A stretch of 10,654 nucleotides of DNA, taken from NCBI GenBank assembly GCA_002429085.1, contig DIYR01000201.1:1-10654 (forward strand), given 5' to 3'. Source of the DNA: Flavobacteriales bacterium UBA6049. Its GTDB lineage: Bacteria; Bacteroidota; Bacteroidia; Flavobacteriales_G; Salibacteraceae. The number at the start of each line of letters is the position of its first letter. Position 1 is the first letter of the stretch. Below are positions 1 to 6,658 of the stretch, one piece after another. A program made the translations under genes and the position numbers. The notes beneath the pieces were generated by a model that saw nothing but the letters and a program-made list of their open reading frames with translations, did no database searches and was not told the DNA's origin.

Positions 1-342
1 TACTACATGACAGAGCGTGCAGGTGCGAAAACATATCCTAACTATTCTCATCTAGTTCCTAAAATCCTTATGGAAAATGCACCTATGACAAGCGCAGTAC
101 TCTATGCTCCTTACTTGTACACGCCATATTTGGGAATTGTTGGAGAGAGAGCTTTTACTCAAGAAGGAGAGACTCCAAGACCAGATCACACTGGTATGCT
201 AACAAAGGCTTTTTATGAAGCATGCAGTGAACCTAAAGAATTTGTAGAAATCAAAGGAGCTACACACGTTGCGCTATACGATAAGGAAGAGTACGTAAAT
301 CAGGCAGTTGATAAAATGGACGTATTCTTTAAGAAGTACTAG
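1..342 (+). CDS. Alpha/beta hydrolase, C-terminal part (5' end outside window)
   Basis: The open frame runs in from the left edge in frame 1 and ends at TAG 340-342, so the 113 visible residues are only the C-terminal part; the ATG at 7 is internal. It matches the C-terminal third of the complete hydrolase at 540-1529: YYMT at visible residues 1-4, TYPNYSH at 11-17, and KGATHVALYD at 85-94 against KGASHVDLYD in the paralogue, followed by EYVxQAVDxxDxFF near the end. The histidine at visible residue 89 is the likely catalytic histidine of the hydrolase fold. The nucleophile region is not visible, nor is any signal peptide. A strong hairpin follows 54 bases after the stop. Substrate unknown. 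The two copies are clearly paralogous but differ between the shared blocks, so this is an old duplication or family expansion and not a recent copy. Confidence 0.85.
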   Translation, partial: YYMTERAGAKTYPNYSHLVPKILMENAPMTSAVLYAPYLYTPYLGIVGERAFTQEGETPRPDHTGMLTKAFYEACSEPKEFVEIKGATHVALYDKEEYVNQAVDKMDVFFKKY

Positions 343-396
343 TATTTAATTGTGTAGTTGTTTCATTAGAAAATAGCTTCCAATTAATCATTAATT

Positions 397-430
397 CCAA
401 ACCCCTAATTCATGCTAGGGGTTTGGTTTC
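397..430 (+). terminator. Probable intrinsic terminator after the first hydrolase
   Basis: A perfect 10-bp inverted repeat is present: CCAAACCCCT at 397-406 and AGGGGTTTGG at 417-426, with a 10-base loop. The stem is GC-rich against the AT-rich surroundings. The tail TTTCATGCTTTT is only moderately T-rich, so termination may be incomplete. It lies 54 bases after the hydrolase stop. Confidence 0.65.
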
Positions 431-525
431 ATGCTTTTGAACTCGTAAGTCCTCAAGCTCAAATCTCTAAAGAGCTGATGGAAGATATTGCTGTTGCGAT
501 TAAGAGAGCATTTAATTTAAAATAG
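412..525 (+). pseudogene. Probable gene-tail remnant, unrecognised family
   Basis: A small open frame ends at TAG 523-525. From about 430 it reads like real protein: HAFELVSPQAQIS followed by KELMEDIAVAIKRAFN and a final LK, which suggests an amphipathic C-terminal helix. The frame can open at ATG 412, but that codon lies inside the terminator hairpin at 397-426, so the first residues are probably not genuine. I see no credible upstream part in any frame, and the next gene starts only 14 bases after the stop. The simplest reading is the surviving 3' end of a deleted gene. An independent 37-residue small protein is possible but less likely. I do not recognise the family. Confidence 0.4.
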
Positions 526-539
526 AAAAATCAGTAACG

Positions 540-1529
540 ATGAAAGTATTAAAGAGTATCATTTTAGGTTTAAGCCTAGTGATTTCAACACTTGCTTATT
601 CAAATGATGATCTGAAACCGGGTAAGAATAGAGTTTCTTTTGTTTCCAAATCAATAGCAGGGAATTTGAACCTTGTGGGTGACTTATATCTACCCGCAAA
701 TTTCGATGCTTCCAAAAAGTATCCAACGATAGTTTTTACCGGGCCAATTCTTCAAGTAAAAGAACAAATGGCGGCCGTTTATGGCAAGAAATTTTCAGAA
801 AAAGGGTACGTTTTTTTAGCTTTTGATCATGCTGGCTTCGGAGATAGTGAAGGCTATATAAGGAGCTTCGATGATGCAGCCACTAAAATTAACGATGTGC
901 AAAATGCCGTTTCTTATCTAAGAACATTACCATTTGTAGATAGAGATAAGCTCTATGGAATAGGAGGCTGCATGGGAGCTAACACAATGGTATACACAGC
1001 ATTAACAGACAAAAGAATTAAAAAAATAGCCGTGGTCTCAGGCATGCTTGCCAATTCAATTATTTTTCAGTTTGATAAGGAAATAGATAAAAAGCTTGCT
1101 GATGCCAGTGAAGCGATGCAAAAATTCTATGAAACTGGTGATGTTGGGCTAATTGAATTGGCTAGTACAGATAGCGCAAAAAATTCTAAACTTCAATCGG
1201 TAAGAGAAGGTTACGATTATTATATGACAGCTAGAGGTGGGCAACAAACCTATCCAAATTACTCACACAAGGCTTCTGAGCTGACTAACTTAAGTTTTCC
1301 TAGATATAACGCTTCTTCCGTAGCCAAATATTTAAGAATGCCTGTGATAACCGTGTATGGAACTGATGCCGACACAAAAATATTCTCTTGGCTGCTATTC
1401 CATCGTAAGCTTAAAAACCCAAAGAAAAAGCTTAAAATAAAAGGCGCAAGTCATGTTGATTTATATGATAAAGATGAATATGTTGACCAAGCAGTTGATG
1501 GGATAGATGCATTTTTCTTGAAAGATTAA
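540..1529 (+). CDS. Exported alpha/beta hydrolase with cysteine nucleophile
   Basis: The 329-residue protein begins with a Sec-type signal peptide: Lys at 2 and 5, a hydrophobic core at about 7-18, and probable cleavage after AYS at 19-21. No lipobox is seen, so a soluble periplasmic enzyme is expected. The fold follows the alpha/beta hydrolase pattern: strand YPTIVFTG at 61-68, FDHAGFGDSEG at 95-105, nucleophile elbow GGCMG at 142-146, a candidate acid in GTDAD at 274-278, and a histidine in KGASHVDLYD (His305). The elbow carries Cys144 where most esterases have Ser. Dienelactone hydrolases and some related Bacteroidota hydrolases also use Cys here, so this need not mean inactivation. It is a paralogue of the partial gene at 1-342. 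ATG 540 fits the signal peptide and follows an A-rich leader. An SDR lies downstream, and gene-tail remnants lie on both sides. Substrate unknown. Confidence 0.88.
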   Translation: MKVLKSIILGLSLVISTLAYSNDDLKPGKNRVSFVSKSIAGNLNLVGDLYLPANFDASKKYPTIVFTGPILQVKEQMAAVYGKKFSEKGYVFLAFDHAGFGDSEGYIRSFDDAATKINDVQNAVSYLRTLPFVDRDKLYGIGGCMGANTMVYTALTDKRIKKIAVVSGMLANSIIFQFDKEIDKKLADASEAMQKFYETGDVGLIELASTDSAKNSKLQSVREGYDYYMTARGGQQTYPNYSHKASELTNLSFPRYNASSVAKYLRMPVITVYGTDADTKIFSWLLFHRKLKNPKKKLKIKGASHVDLYDKDEYVDQAVDGIDAFFLKD

Positions 1530-1530
1530 G

Positions 1531-1608
1531 ACCTTTCAGACTGCCCCTTTAAATCCTGAGACTATGAATATTATTCAAAAAGGTATAGACTGGAATAGAG
1601 AAAGTTAG
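1531..1608 (+). pseudogene. Probable gene-tail remnant, unrecognised family
   Basis: Immediately after the hydrolase stop, in another frame, an open stretch reads TFQTAPLNPETMNII then QKGIDWNRES and ends at TAG 1606-1608. The composition is protein-like, and the PLNPET...GIDWNRE pattern resembles an ordinary C-terminal helix. There is no start codon or upstream body for it, because the hydrolase gene fills the space to its left. It could be the leftover 3' end of a gene replaced by the hydrolase, or an out-of-frame extension of an ancestral hydrolase tail. It is short enough to be chance. The family is not recognised. Confidence 0.33.
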
Positions 1609-1628
1609 ACTTTAAATAATAAAGAGAA

Positions 1629-2573
1629 ATGCACAATCATAAAAACATTCCTAATCTAGAAGGAAAAGTAGCCATTGTTTCAGGCGCAAATAGCGGAACA
1701 GGCTATGGAATTACTTACCATTTAGCAAAGCACAACTGCAAGGTGGTAATGGCATCTAGAAACCAAACAAAGTTGAACGATGCTAAAAAGAGGCTTTTAG
1801 AAGAAGTACCAAATGCTGAGCTTGAAATTGAAGTATTGGAGCTTACAAGTTTAGAGAGTATTCAGGAGTTTTCTAATCGAATAAAAAGTAAGTATCAGAA
1901 AATTGACTTTTTAGCTAACAATGCTGGTGGTGGTAATACCAAATACATAGAAACCACTGATGGTTTAGAACAAAACTTAACCATTAATTATTTGGGGCAT
2001 TTTGCTCTTACAACTCAGCTTTTGCCAGTCCTTAAGGATGGTAGTAGAATTGTCAACTTTTCGAGTATTGGCTACAAACGGTTTTTAAAGCACGATTTGG
2101 ATGTAGAAAACCTAATGTGCACTGATTCTAGCAAATACAACCAAATGCAGGAATACTGCAAAGGTAAGCTGTGTTCTATTTTATCTGCTGTGAAATTGCA
2201 AAGAGAGTTTGAGCGAATAGGATCTTCATCCATGGCACTATCATGTCACCCTGGTTATGCAAGAACTAGCCTAATGACAAATGCTAGTAATCCAATTGGT
2301 ATGCGTGTGTTAGGCACAGTAATGAATACCATATCAGGAGCACTTGGATTAAGTCAAAGTTTGTATGATGGTGCTTTACCTGCCATTGAAGCACTTATTG
2401 CAGAAGATGCACAACCCAACATGGTGTATTCACCTTCAAAACGAGAATCTACAGGCGCACCAATTCCAATGGAAATTGACCGTACACACTTTGTTAAGGA
2501 GGATATTGATAAATTATGGGTGAAAACGCAAAAGTTACTGAATTTGGATGTAGCCAAATTCTTAGAAAACTAG
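1629..2573 (+). CDS. Short-chain dehydrogenase/reductase (SDR)
   Basis: This 314-residue protein is an NAD(P)-dependent oxidoreductase with a Rossmann fold. The cofactor motif is SGANSGTG at 18-25, a TGxxxGxG variant with Ser in place of Thr. It is followed by strand KVVMASRN at 38-45; an Arg at this point often favours NADP(H). The structural motif NNAG is at 97-100, LTINYLGHF at 117-125, the catalytic serine region NFSS at 143-146, and the catalytic YxxxK is Tyr176-Lys180 (YCKGK). HPGYARTSL at 207-215 matches the post-catalytic HPGxxxT segment. The layout resembles the retinol-dehydrogenase/WWOX-like group of SDRs. No signal peptide is seen, so it should be cytosolic. It lies 99 bases after the hydrolase and precedes a small membrane protein and an AraC regulator. 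Substrate not determinable. Confidence 0.92.
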   Translation: MHNHKNIPNLEGKVAIVSGANSGTGYGITYHLAKHNCKVVMASRNQTKLNDAKKRLLEEVPNAELEIEVLELTSLESIQEFSNRIKSKYQKIDFLANNAGGGNTKYIETTDGLEQNLTINYLGHFALTTQLLPVLKDGSRIVNFSSIGYKRFLKHDLDVENLMCTDSSKYNQMQEYCKGKLCSILSAVKLQREFERIGSSSMALSCHPGYARTSLMTNASNPIGMRVLGTVMNTISGALGLSQSLYDGALPAIEALIAEDAQPNMVYSPSKRESTGAPIPMEIDRTHFVKEDIDKLWVKTQKLLNLDVAKFLEN

Positions 2574-2691
2574 CAGTAAATAAATATGATCAGGGCATTT
2601 TATACTAACACTTAATAAACTTAAGTAGTATCGAAAGAAGTGCCTCGGTACTGTTTTGAAATTGACTATCTCATCTAAAATAATTACATAC

Positions 2692-3171
2692 ATGATTGAA
2701 AAAAGCATAGACTGGGTTACAGGAGAAGTTAATCAAGGGAAGGTTACAGTAGTAATTGCCTTTTTGCTTCTTATCGCGGTTATTTTCATTTTTAAATATG
2801 ACAATAAGCTACTAAAAGGTAGTGTTATTCCTGTATGTTTAGCAATTACCCTTTTAGGTGGGTATGGAGCTTTTCAAATAATTCAACGACCTCAACATTT
2901 AGAAAATTTAAAAGAGCTTGTAGCTAAAAATCCTACACAGGCACTCCAACAGGAAATAGATAAATCCACAACAGACTCCAATGCTTACAAAGTATCTACT
3001 AAAGTATGGGCAGGCCTTGCCATTCTATGCTTAATTATAGGAATTGTTGTTTCCAAAGAGTATTACAGAGGTATGGCATTTGGATTTACGTTCTTATTCT
3101 TTGTTGCACTGATTGGTGATACTATTCTAAAATACAGAGTAGATACTTACATAAGAGAGTTAAGTTCATAA
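2692..3171 (+). CDS. Small four-helix inner-membrane protein, unknown function
   Basis: I chose ATG 2692, giving 159 residues. The frame is open back to a TTG at 2656, but that would add 12 residues with no better start signal. Four hydrophobic segments are visible at about 18-35, 44-64, 105-121 and 127-146. They form two hairpin pairs separated by a soluble stretch (about 65-104) that is rich in Gln, Lys and Glu and predicted helical. There are no cysteine clusters or catalytic motifs, and I do not recognise the family. The short soluble N-terminus contains IDW at 6-8. The gene sits 118 bases after the SDR and 149 bases before the AraC regulator, on the same strand, so a link to the same pathway (for example transport or sensing) is possible but not shown. 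Confidence 0.75.
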   Translation: MIEKSIDWVTGEVNQGKVTVVIAFLLLIAVIFIFKYDNKLLKGSVIPVCLAITLLGGYGAFQIIQRPQHLENLKELVAKNPTQALQQEIDKSTTDSNAYKVSTKVWAGLAILCLIIGIVVSKEYYRGMAFGFTFLFFVALIGDTILKYRVDTYIRELSS

Positions 3172-3320
3172 CGCTTAACGAAACACCAATCTTAAATGAG
3201 GGTTACTATTTTAATCTACTCCTCTATTTAGATCAACAGAATGTTCGCCACTATACTATCCCCTACTATTTCATAACTATTAGAATAAATCATAGCTTTA
3301 AATTATAAAGAGCAATACCA

Positions 3321-4250
3321 ATGGCTAAGTATAAATGTAATACCATCTCCGAGTTTCATCACCTCACAAAAGTTCCAGCACCTCAAAACCCTCTGTTTAG
3401 TATTCATTATACCAAACAAGAAGAGGGAGATGAAACTGCTTGTAAGCCATACGATTTTGATGAACCAATAGAATTAACATGCAACTTTTACAGTATAGCT
3501 TTTAAAAATATCATATCAGGTGAGTTGGTTTATGGACGTACAAAGTATGATTGCTCAAACGGAGTACTGTTATTAACGGCACCCAACCAAAAAATAACTT
3601 TTGAGAATTTGGTATTTAGCTCAGAAAGCTACCACGTTGTCATCCACGAAGATTACATCCGCAATTTGGACATTTATAAAGAGATGAAGAAGTACTCTTT
3701 CTTTAACTACAATGTTAATGAGGCACTTCACTTATCTCCACGAGAAGAAAATATTGTAAAGGGAATTTTAAAAAGCCTACATGCTGAGTATTACAATAAC
3801 CCAGATGAATTTAGTAAACGAATCATAATTTCTCAACTTGAGATTTTATTGAGCTATGTGGATAGATTCTATAAGAGACAATTTCTAGATAGAGAAGAAG
3901 AGAATAAAATTTTGATCACAAAATTTAAAACCATTCTAATGTCCTATTTTGAACAAGGATTGTTTGCAGAAAAAGGCATTCCTTCTGTAGAATGGATGGC
4001 TTCTCAATTAAATGTAAGTCATCGCTATATGAGTGATACTATTAAGGCTGAAACTGGTAAAACTGCTATAGAACAGATTCATTTGTTCATAATTGAAGAA
4101 GCCAAAGGTCTTTTGTTAAATCCCAATTATTCTATCTCAGAAACAGCATATAAACTAGGCTTTGAATACCCTAATTACTTTTCTAAGCTATTCAAGAAAA
4201 AAGTAGGCATGACGCCCAAAGAGTATATTGGATCTTATTCTATGAGTTAA
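3321..4250 (+). CDS. AraC-family transcriptional regulator
   Basis: This 309-residue protein has an N-terminal sensor-like region (about 1-190) and a C-terminal AraC DNA-binding domain. The first helix-turn-helix is at about 222-245 (SVEWMASQLNVSHRYMSD) and the second at about 271-294 (SISETAYKLGFEYPNYFSK), followed by the family signature KKKVGMTPKEYI at 292-303. The N-terminal part includes a beta-rich stretch around 52-108 in the place of the cupin-like effector domain, but no ligand residues can be assigned. The arrangement and length are typical of the roughly 300-residue Bacteroidota AraC proteins found beside SDR and hydrolase genes. It is a cytosolic DNA-binding protein that most likely controls the upstream genes, itself, or both. 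No operator was identified. The start ATG 3321 follows an A-rich leader. Confidence 0.9.
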   Translation: MAKYKCNTISEFHHLTKVPAPQNPLFSIHYTKQEEGDETACKPYDFDEPIELTCNFYSIAFKNIISGELVYGRTKYDCSNGVLLLTAPNQKITFENLVFSSESYHVVIHEDYIRNLDIYKEMKKYSFFNYNVNEALHLSPREENIVKGILKSLHAEYYNNPDEFSKRIIISQLEILLSYVDRFYKRQFLDREEENKILITKFKTILMSYFEQGLFAEKGIPSVEWMASQLNVSHRYMSDTIKAETGKTAIEQIHLFIIEEAKGLLLNPNYSISETAYKLGFEYPNYFSKLFKKKVGMTPKEYIGSYSMS

Positions 4251-4534
4251 TCACACTAAATACAGTGATCATAAAACTTTCTTGAAGTTGAACATTCTAT
4301 TTTTAAGACTCACATCAAACTTTCACATCCAAATGAAAGTAGCTGAAGCTTGAATAAAGTAAAATCTCAACCTATAATCAGGCCTAAGCGAAAACAGTTC
4401 CTATCATTACAACTACAAGCGTATTGTAGTTACTGATAAGAGTATCTCCCATTTTTTTGATCTTAATTGTTCTTTGATACTGTATTCAGCATGTAAACGC
4501 TAAATTGCATTCAAACACGGTTTAGTTAAACCAC
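4251..4534. other. Gene-free spacer with two inverted repeats
   Basis: This 284-base AT-rich spacer separates the AraC gene from the T9SS protein, and I see no coding frame in it. It holds ACTTTCA at 4319-4325 with TGAAAGT at 4334-4340 (7 bp, 8-base loop) and a longer hairpin at 4402-4438. A short repeat ATCAC at 4250-4254 with GTGAT at 4265-4269 lies right after the AraC stop and could be a weak terminator. No TAnnTTTG promoter box was found. Confidence 0.5.
4402..4438. promoter_or_regulatory. Hairpin or dyad upstream of the T9SS gene
   Basis: The perfect 8-bp arms AACTACAA (4411-4418) and TTGTAGTT (4424-4431) enclose the 5-base loop GCGTA. An outer pair, TATCA (4402-4406) and TGATA (4434-4438), extends the structure across a small internal loop. 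No T-run follows directly; the nearest is at about 4450-4459. It may be an operator dyad, an mRNA leader structure or a weak terminator. It lies about 110 bases before the start at 4550. Confidence 0.4.
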
Positions 4535-4549
4535 TTGCATAGATGCAAT

Positions 4550-5881
4550 ATGATAAGCAAAATCCATGCAGCATTCTTTACTCTGCTTGTACCACTCCTA
4601 TCAGTTGGTCAGAACTGGATTTCTATTAAAGACACTGTATCACCAATTATTGAACTTACTACAGAATATGATTCTATTTATCGACAGCCTTTATCAGGAT
4701 TAGGTTGGGAAGATGGAGTTCATATCTCAAATGATGGACTTCATCTCTATTCTACTTACGTACCTATCGATTTATTATCATTTAGCTTAAACGGAGATCT
4801 TCCGAACAACTTTTCTTCAAATTATTTAAGAGGTGCTCCAACTTTTGGAATGGATTTAATAAGTAATCCTCTTTCTGCACCAGAATGGCTTCATGCCGAT
4901 ATTCTGTACTCAAATAGAAATTCGCTAAACGACTCTTTCGACTCATGGGAGTTGTCAAATATGTCTAGAAGTTTTTACAGCGAAGGGGCTCCCTCTCCAT
5001 TATTTGGAAATGGACCTCTTCCTGTAGAAATGCTGCTTTTTACCAGCAACGATAATGCTACGAATAATTTAGATATCTGGATGGTTAATAATACCAACTA
5101 CAACCCTTCAGGGGTTGGATCCGTATTACCATCACCTGTGAATACAACGTTTAATGAGGACAACCCCAATCTTTCAAAACTCCAAGGAGATTCATTAATT
5201 CTATTTTATAATAGTGATAACTTACCAGGAGGAGCTGGAGATATTGATTTATGGTATTCAACTAGTTTCGATGGTGGAATAACATGGAATACCCCTGTTA
5301 ACGTTTCTTCCGTAAATACTAGTTCAAGAGAACACCACCCCTTCCTCCATTATGATATATCTAATAGAACATATTATTTATACTATTCATCCTATCACAC
5401 AGATGGTAAACTGGCCATTTTCAGAAGAAAACAACTAACTAGCAACCATTGGAACGATTGGTCTAATCCAGAATTAGTTATCAGTTCAGGAAATTCTGCT
5501 GGTATAGGAGAGCCTACACTCACAAGAAACGGAGATATATCTTTTGTTGTGGTATATGAAGATCCGTTGAAAAGTTCAGTTTACAATCAATTTGATTCTG
5601 ATCCATGGTATCTGAGAAAAAAAGATATTTCAGCAAACGTTGGTAACACCAACCAAGAGATAAACCAACTATCTATTTATCCCAATCCTTCTAGCGAAAG
5701 AATCTTTATTGATGTTTCCACCAAAATAGCTAGAGTTGAGATGTTCTCCATGATGGGACAACTAGTGTATTCAGGAAACGATAGAACAGTTAATATCCAC
5801 AATTTTCCAGATGGAATTTATACCGTATCTGTCCTAACAAAATCCGGGGCTACAACTACCAAGCTATTCATTAAGAAGTAG
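4550..5881 (+). CDS. Exported beta-propeller-like protein with T9SS sorting domain
   Basis: I start this 443-residue protein at ATG 4550; a TTG at 4535 in frame would only lengthen the N-terminus before the signal peptide. Residues 1-20 form a signal peptide with probable cleavage after SVG, leaving QNW. The body (about 40-360) has repeated beta-rich units, including DIWMV at 175-179 and DIDLWYSTS at 231-239. An exact Asp-box, SFDGGITW, lies at 239-246 (SxDxGxTW), as found in BNR/sialidase-like and WD40-like propellers. Sialidase catalytic residues cannot be assigned. Residues about 370-443 form a type A T9SS C-terminal sorting domain: LSIYPNPSSERIFIDV, MMGQLVYSG, DGIYTVSV and a basic end KLFIKK. 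The expected path is Sec to the periplasm, then T9SS to the cell surface or medium. The ligand is unknown. A lipoyl-fold gene follows after 37 bases. Confidence 0.87.
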   Translation: MISKIHAAFFTLLVPLLSVGQNWISIKDTVSPIIELTTEYDSIYRQPLSGLGWEDGVHISNDGLHLYSTYVPIDLLSFSLNGDLPNNFSSNYLRGAPTFGMDLISNPLSAPEWLHADILYSNRNSLNDSFDSWELSNMSRSFYSEGAPSPLFGNGPLPVEMLLFTSNDNATNNLDIWMVNNTNYNPSGVGSVLPSPVNTTFNEDNPNLSKLQGDSLILFYNSDNLPGGAGDIDLWYSTSFDGGITWNTPVNVSSVNTSSREHHPFLHYDISNRTYYLYYSSYHTDGKLAIFRRKQLTSNHWNDWSNPELVISSGNSAGIGEPTLTRNGDISFVVVYEDPLKSSVYNQFDSDPWYLRKKDISANVGNTNQEINQLSIYPNPSSERIFIDVSTKIARVEMFSMMGQLVYSGNDRTVNIHNFPDGIYTVSVLTKSGATTTKLFIKK

Positions 5882-5918
5882 TACTTTCCTATAATACCAT
5901 TAACAATAAACCTAGAAC

Positions 5919-6287
5919 ATGAGTTTTTTGAAACGCTTACTACCCCTTTACAAACGTCCTAAAGACAATAACATTTACACTCCCTACAATCAAGAATTGA
6001 TTGAAAAGTATAAAAAGAACTATCCAAAGCTCTCATGTACGATTATAGAAGTTCCAGAAATGAGGGGAATCATGCCACAATCAATATCCGAATACTCTAT
6101 ATCAGAATGGTTCCGAAATGAAGGTGATTACGTAGAACCAGGTGATGTTCTTTGCTCTATCGAGAATCCCGATTTCACTTGTGAGTTTGAATCAGCAATT
6201 TCTGGTACCATCTTTTTTAAAACACAACCTAAACACACATTAAAACCTGGGGATAGGTTATGTGTTATTCTCCAAATCTCCAATTGA
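5919..6287 (+). CDS. Lipoyl/biotinyl-fold protein lacking the attachment lysine
   Basis: This 122-residue protein has a C-terminal single-hybrid (lipoyl/biotinyl) domain at about 53-118. SEWFRNEGDYVEPGDVL at 62-78 matches the usual WxxxEGDxVxxGDxL strand and turn, and SIENPDFTCEFESAISG at 80-96 matches the hairpin that normally carries the modified lysine. Aligned to the usual IETDKATMEFES pattern, the lysine position is Asp85 (IENPDFTCEFES), so lipoylation or biotinylation is not expected. LKPGDRLCVI at 108-117 closes the fold. The N-terminal 50 residues are basic and unrecognised (LKRLLPLYKRPK at 4-15) with no signal peptide. It is not fused to an E2 or carboxylase, and no such gene is nearby. 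The gap to the T9SS gene is only 37 bases, so co-transcription is possible. A 6-bp repeat, AATCTC 6275-6280 and GAGATT 6286-6291, spans the stop but lacks a T-run. Confidence 0.78.
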   Translation: MSFLKRLLPLYKRPKDNNIYTPYNQELIEKYKKNYPKLSCTIIEVPEMRGIMPQSISEYSISEWFRNEGDYVEPGDVLCSIENPDFTCEFESAISGTIFFKTQPKHTLKPGDRLCVILQISN

Positions 6288-6658
6288 GATTGAGACTACC
6301 CACTGCAAATTTCGATTCCATTTAGACTAAGTGTGGCCACTTTGCAGAAATGACAAACAAAACTGATTATTCTAAAAAAGATTAATCTCTCATCGGATCT
6401 ACAAGTTCATCCGTCAAATAAAAAAGCTTGGGGCTAACAGAATACTTAAATTCTCTTCTACATGCTTTGCCCTAGAACAGCTAATATCAGTTCAACAGAA
6501 TATTAAACGTTCACTAACATTGTTTAGCAATATTTCACACTATAAACTCACATTCTTTAACTATTATATGTATTATAGTGTCATGAAATAATCCCGTTAA
6601 ATGCATAAGTGTTTATCTCCTACTAAACCAATTAAGTAACTCTATAAAAATCAATAAG
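6288..6658. other. 371-base gene-free spacer
   Basis: I found no open frame on either strand that looks coding; the longest start-to-stop runs are very short (for example 11 residues from ATG 6350). The spacer is AT-rich, with a palindrome AGATTAATCT at about 6379-6388 and a 9-bp inverted repeat, ACACTATAA (6537-6545) with TTATAGTGT (6573-6581). No tRNA-like or riboswitch-like structure was recognised, and no TAnnTTTG promoter box was seen. It may hold the promoter or a long leader of the small gene at 6659, or an unannotated small RNA. Confidence 0.6.
6537..6581. repeat. 9-bp inverted repeat with 27-base centre
   Basis: ACACTATAA at 6537-6545 is perfectly complementary to TTATAGTGT at 6573-6581. 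The centre is AT-rich. It lies 78 bases before the start of the 82-residue gene and could be a protein-binding dyad or a leader hairpin. No T-run follows, so it is unlikely to be a terminator. AT-rich repeats of this length also arise by chance. Confidence 0.35.

Noticed and set aside
2354..2557. Open frame of 67 codons on the minus strand
   Set aside because: It lies wholly within the SDR gene, whose conserved motifs are on the + strand; the translation shows no recognisable features.
4535..4549. TTG start for the T9SS protein
   Set aside because: ATG 4550 gives a standard signal peptide directly at the N-terminus.
6275..6291. AATCTC/GAGATT hairpin across the lipoyl-fold gene stop as a terminator
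   Set aside because: The stem is only 6 bp and AT-rich, and no T-run follows.
6350..6385. ATG-initiated 11-codon frame in the spacer
   Set aside because: It is too short, with no start signal or recognisable peptide type.
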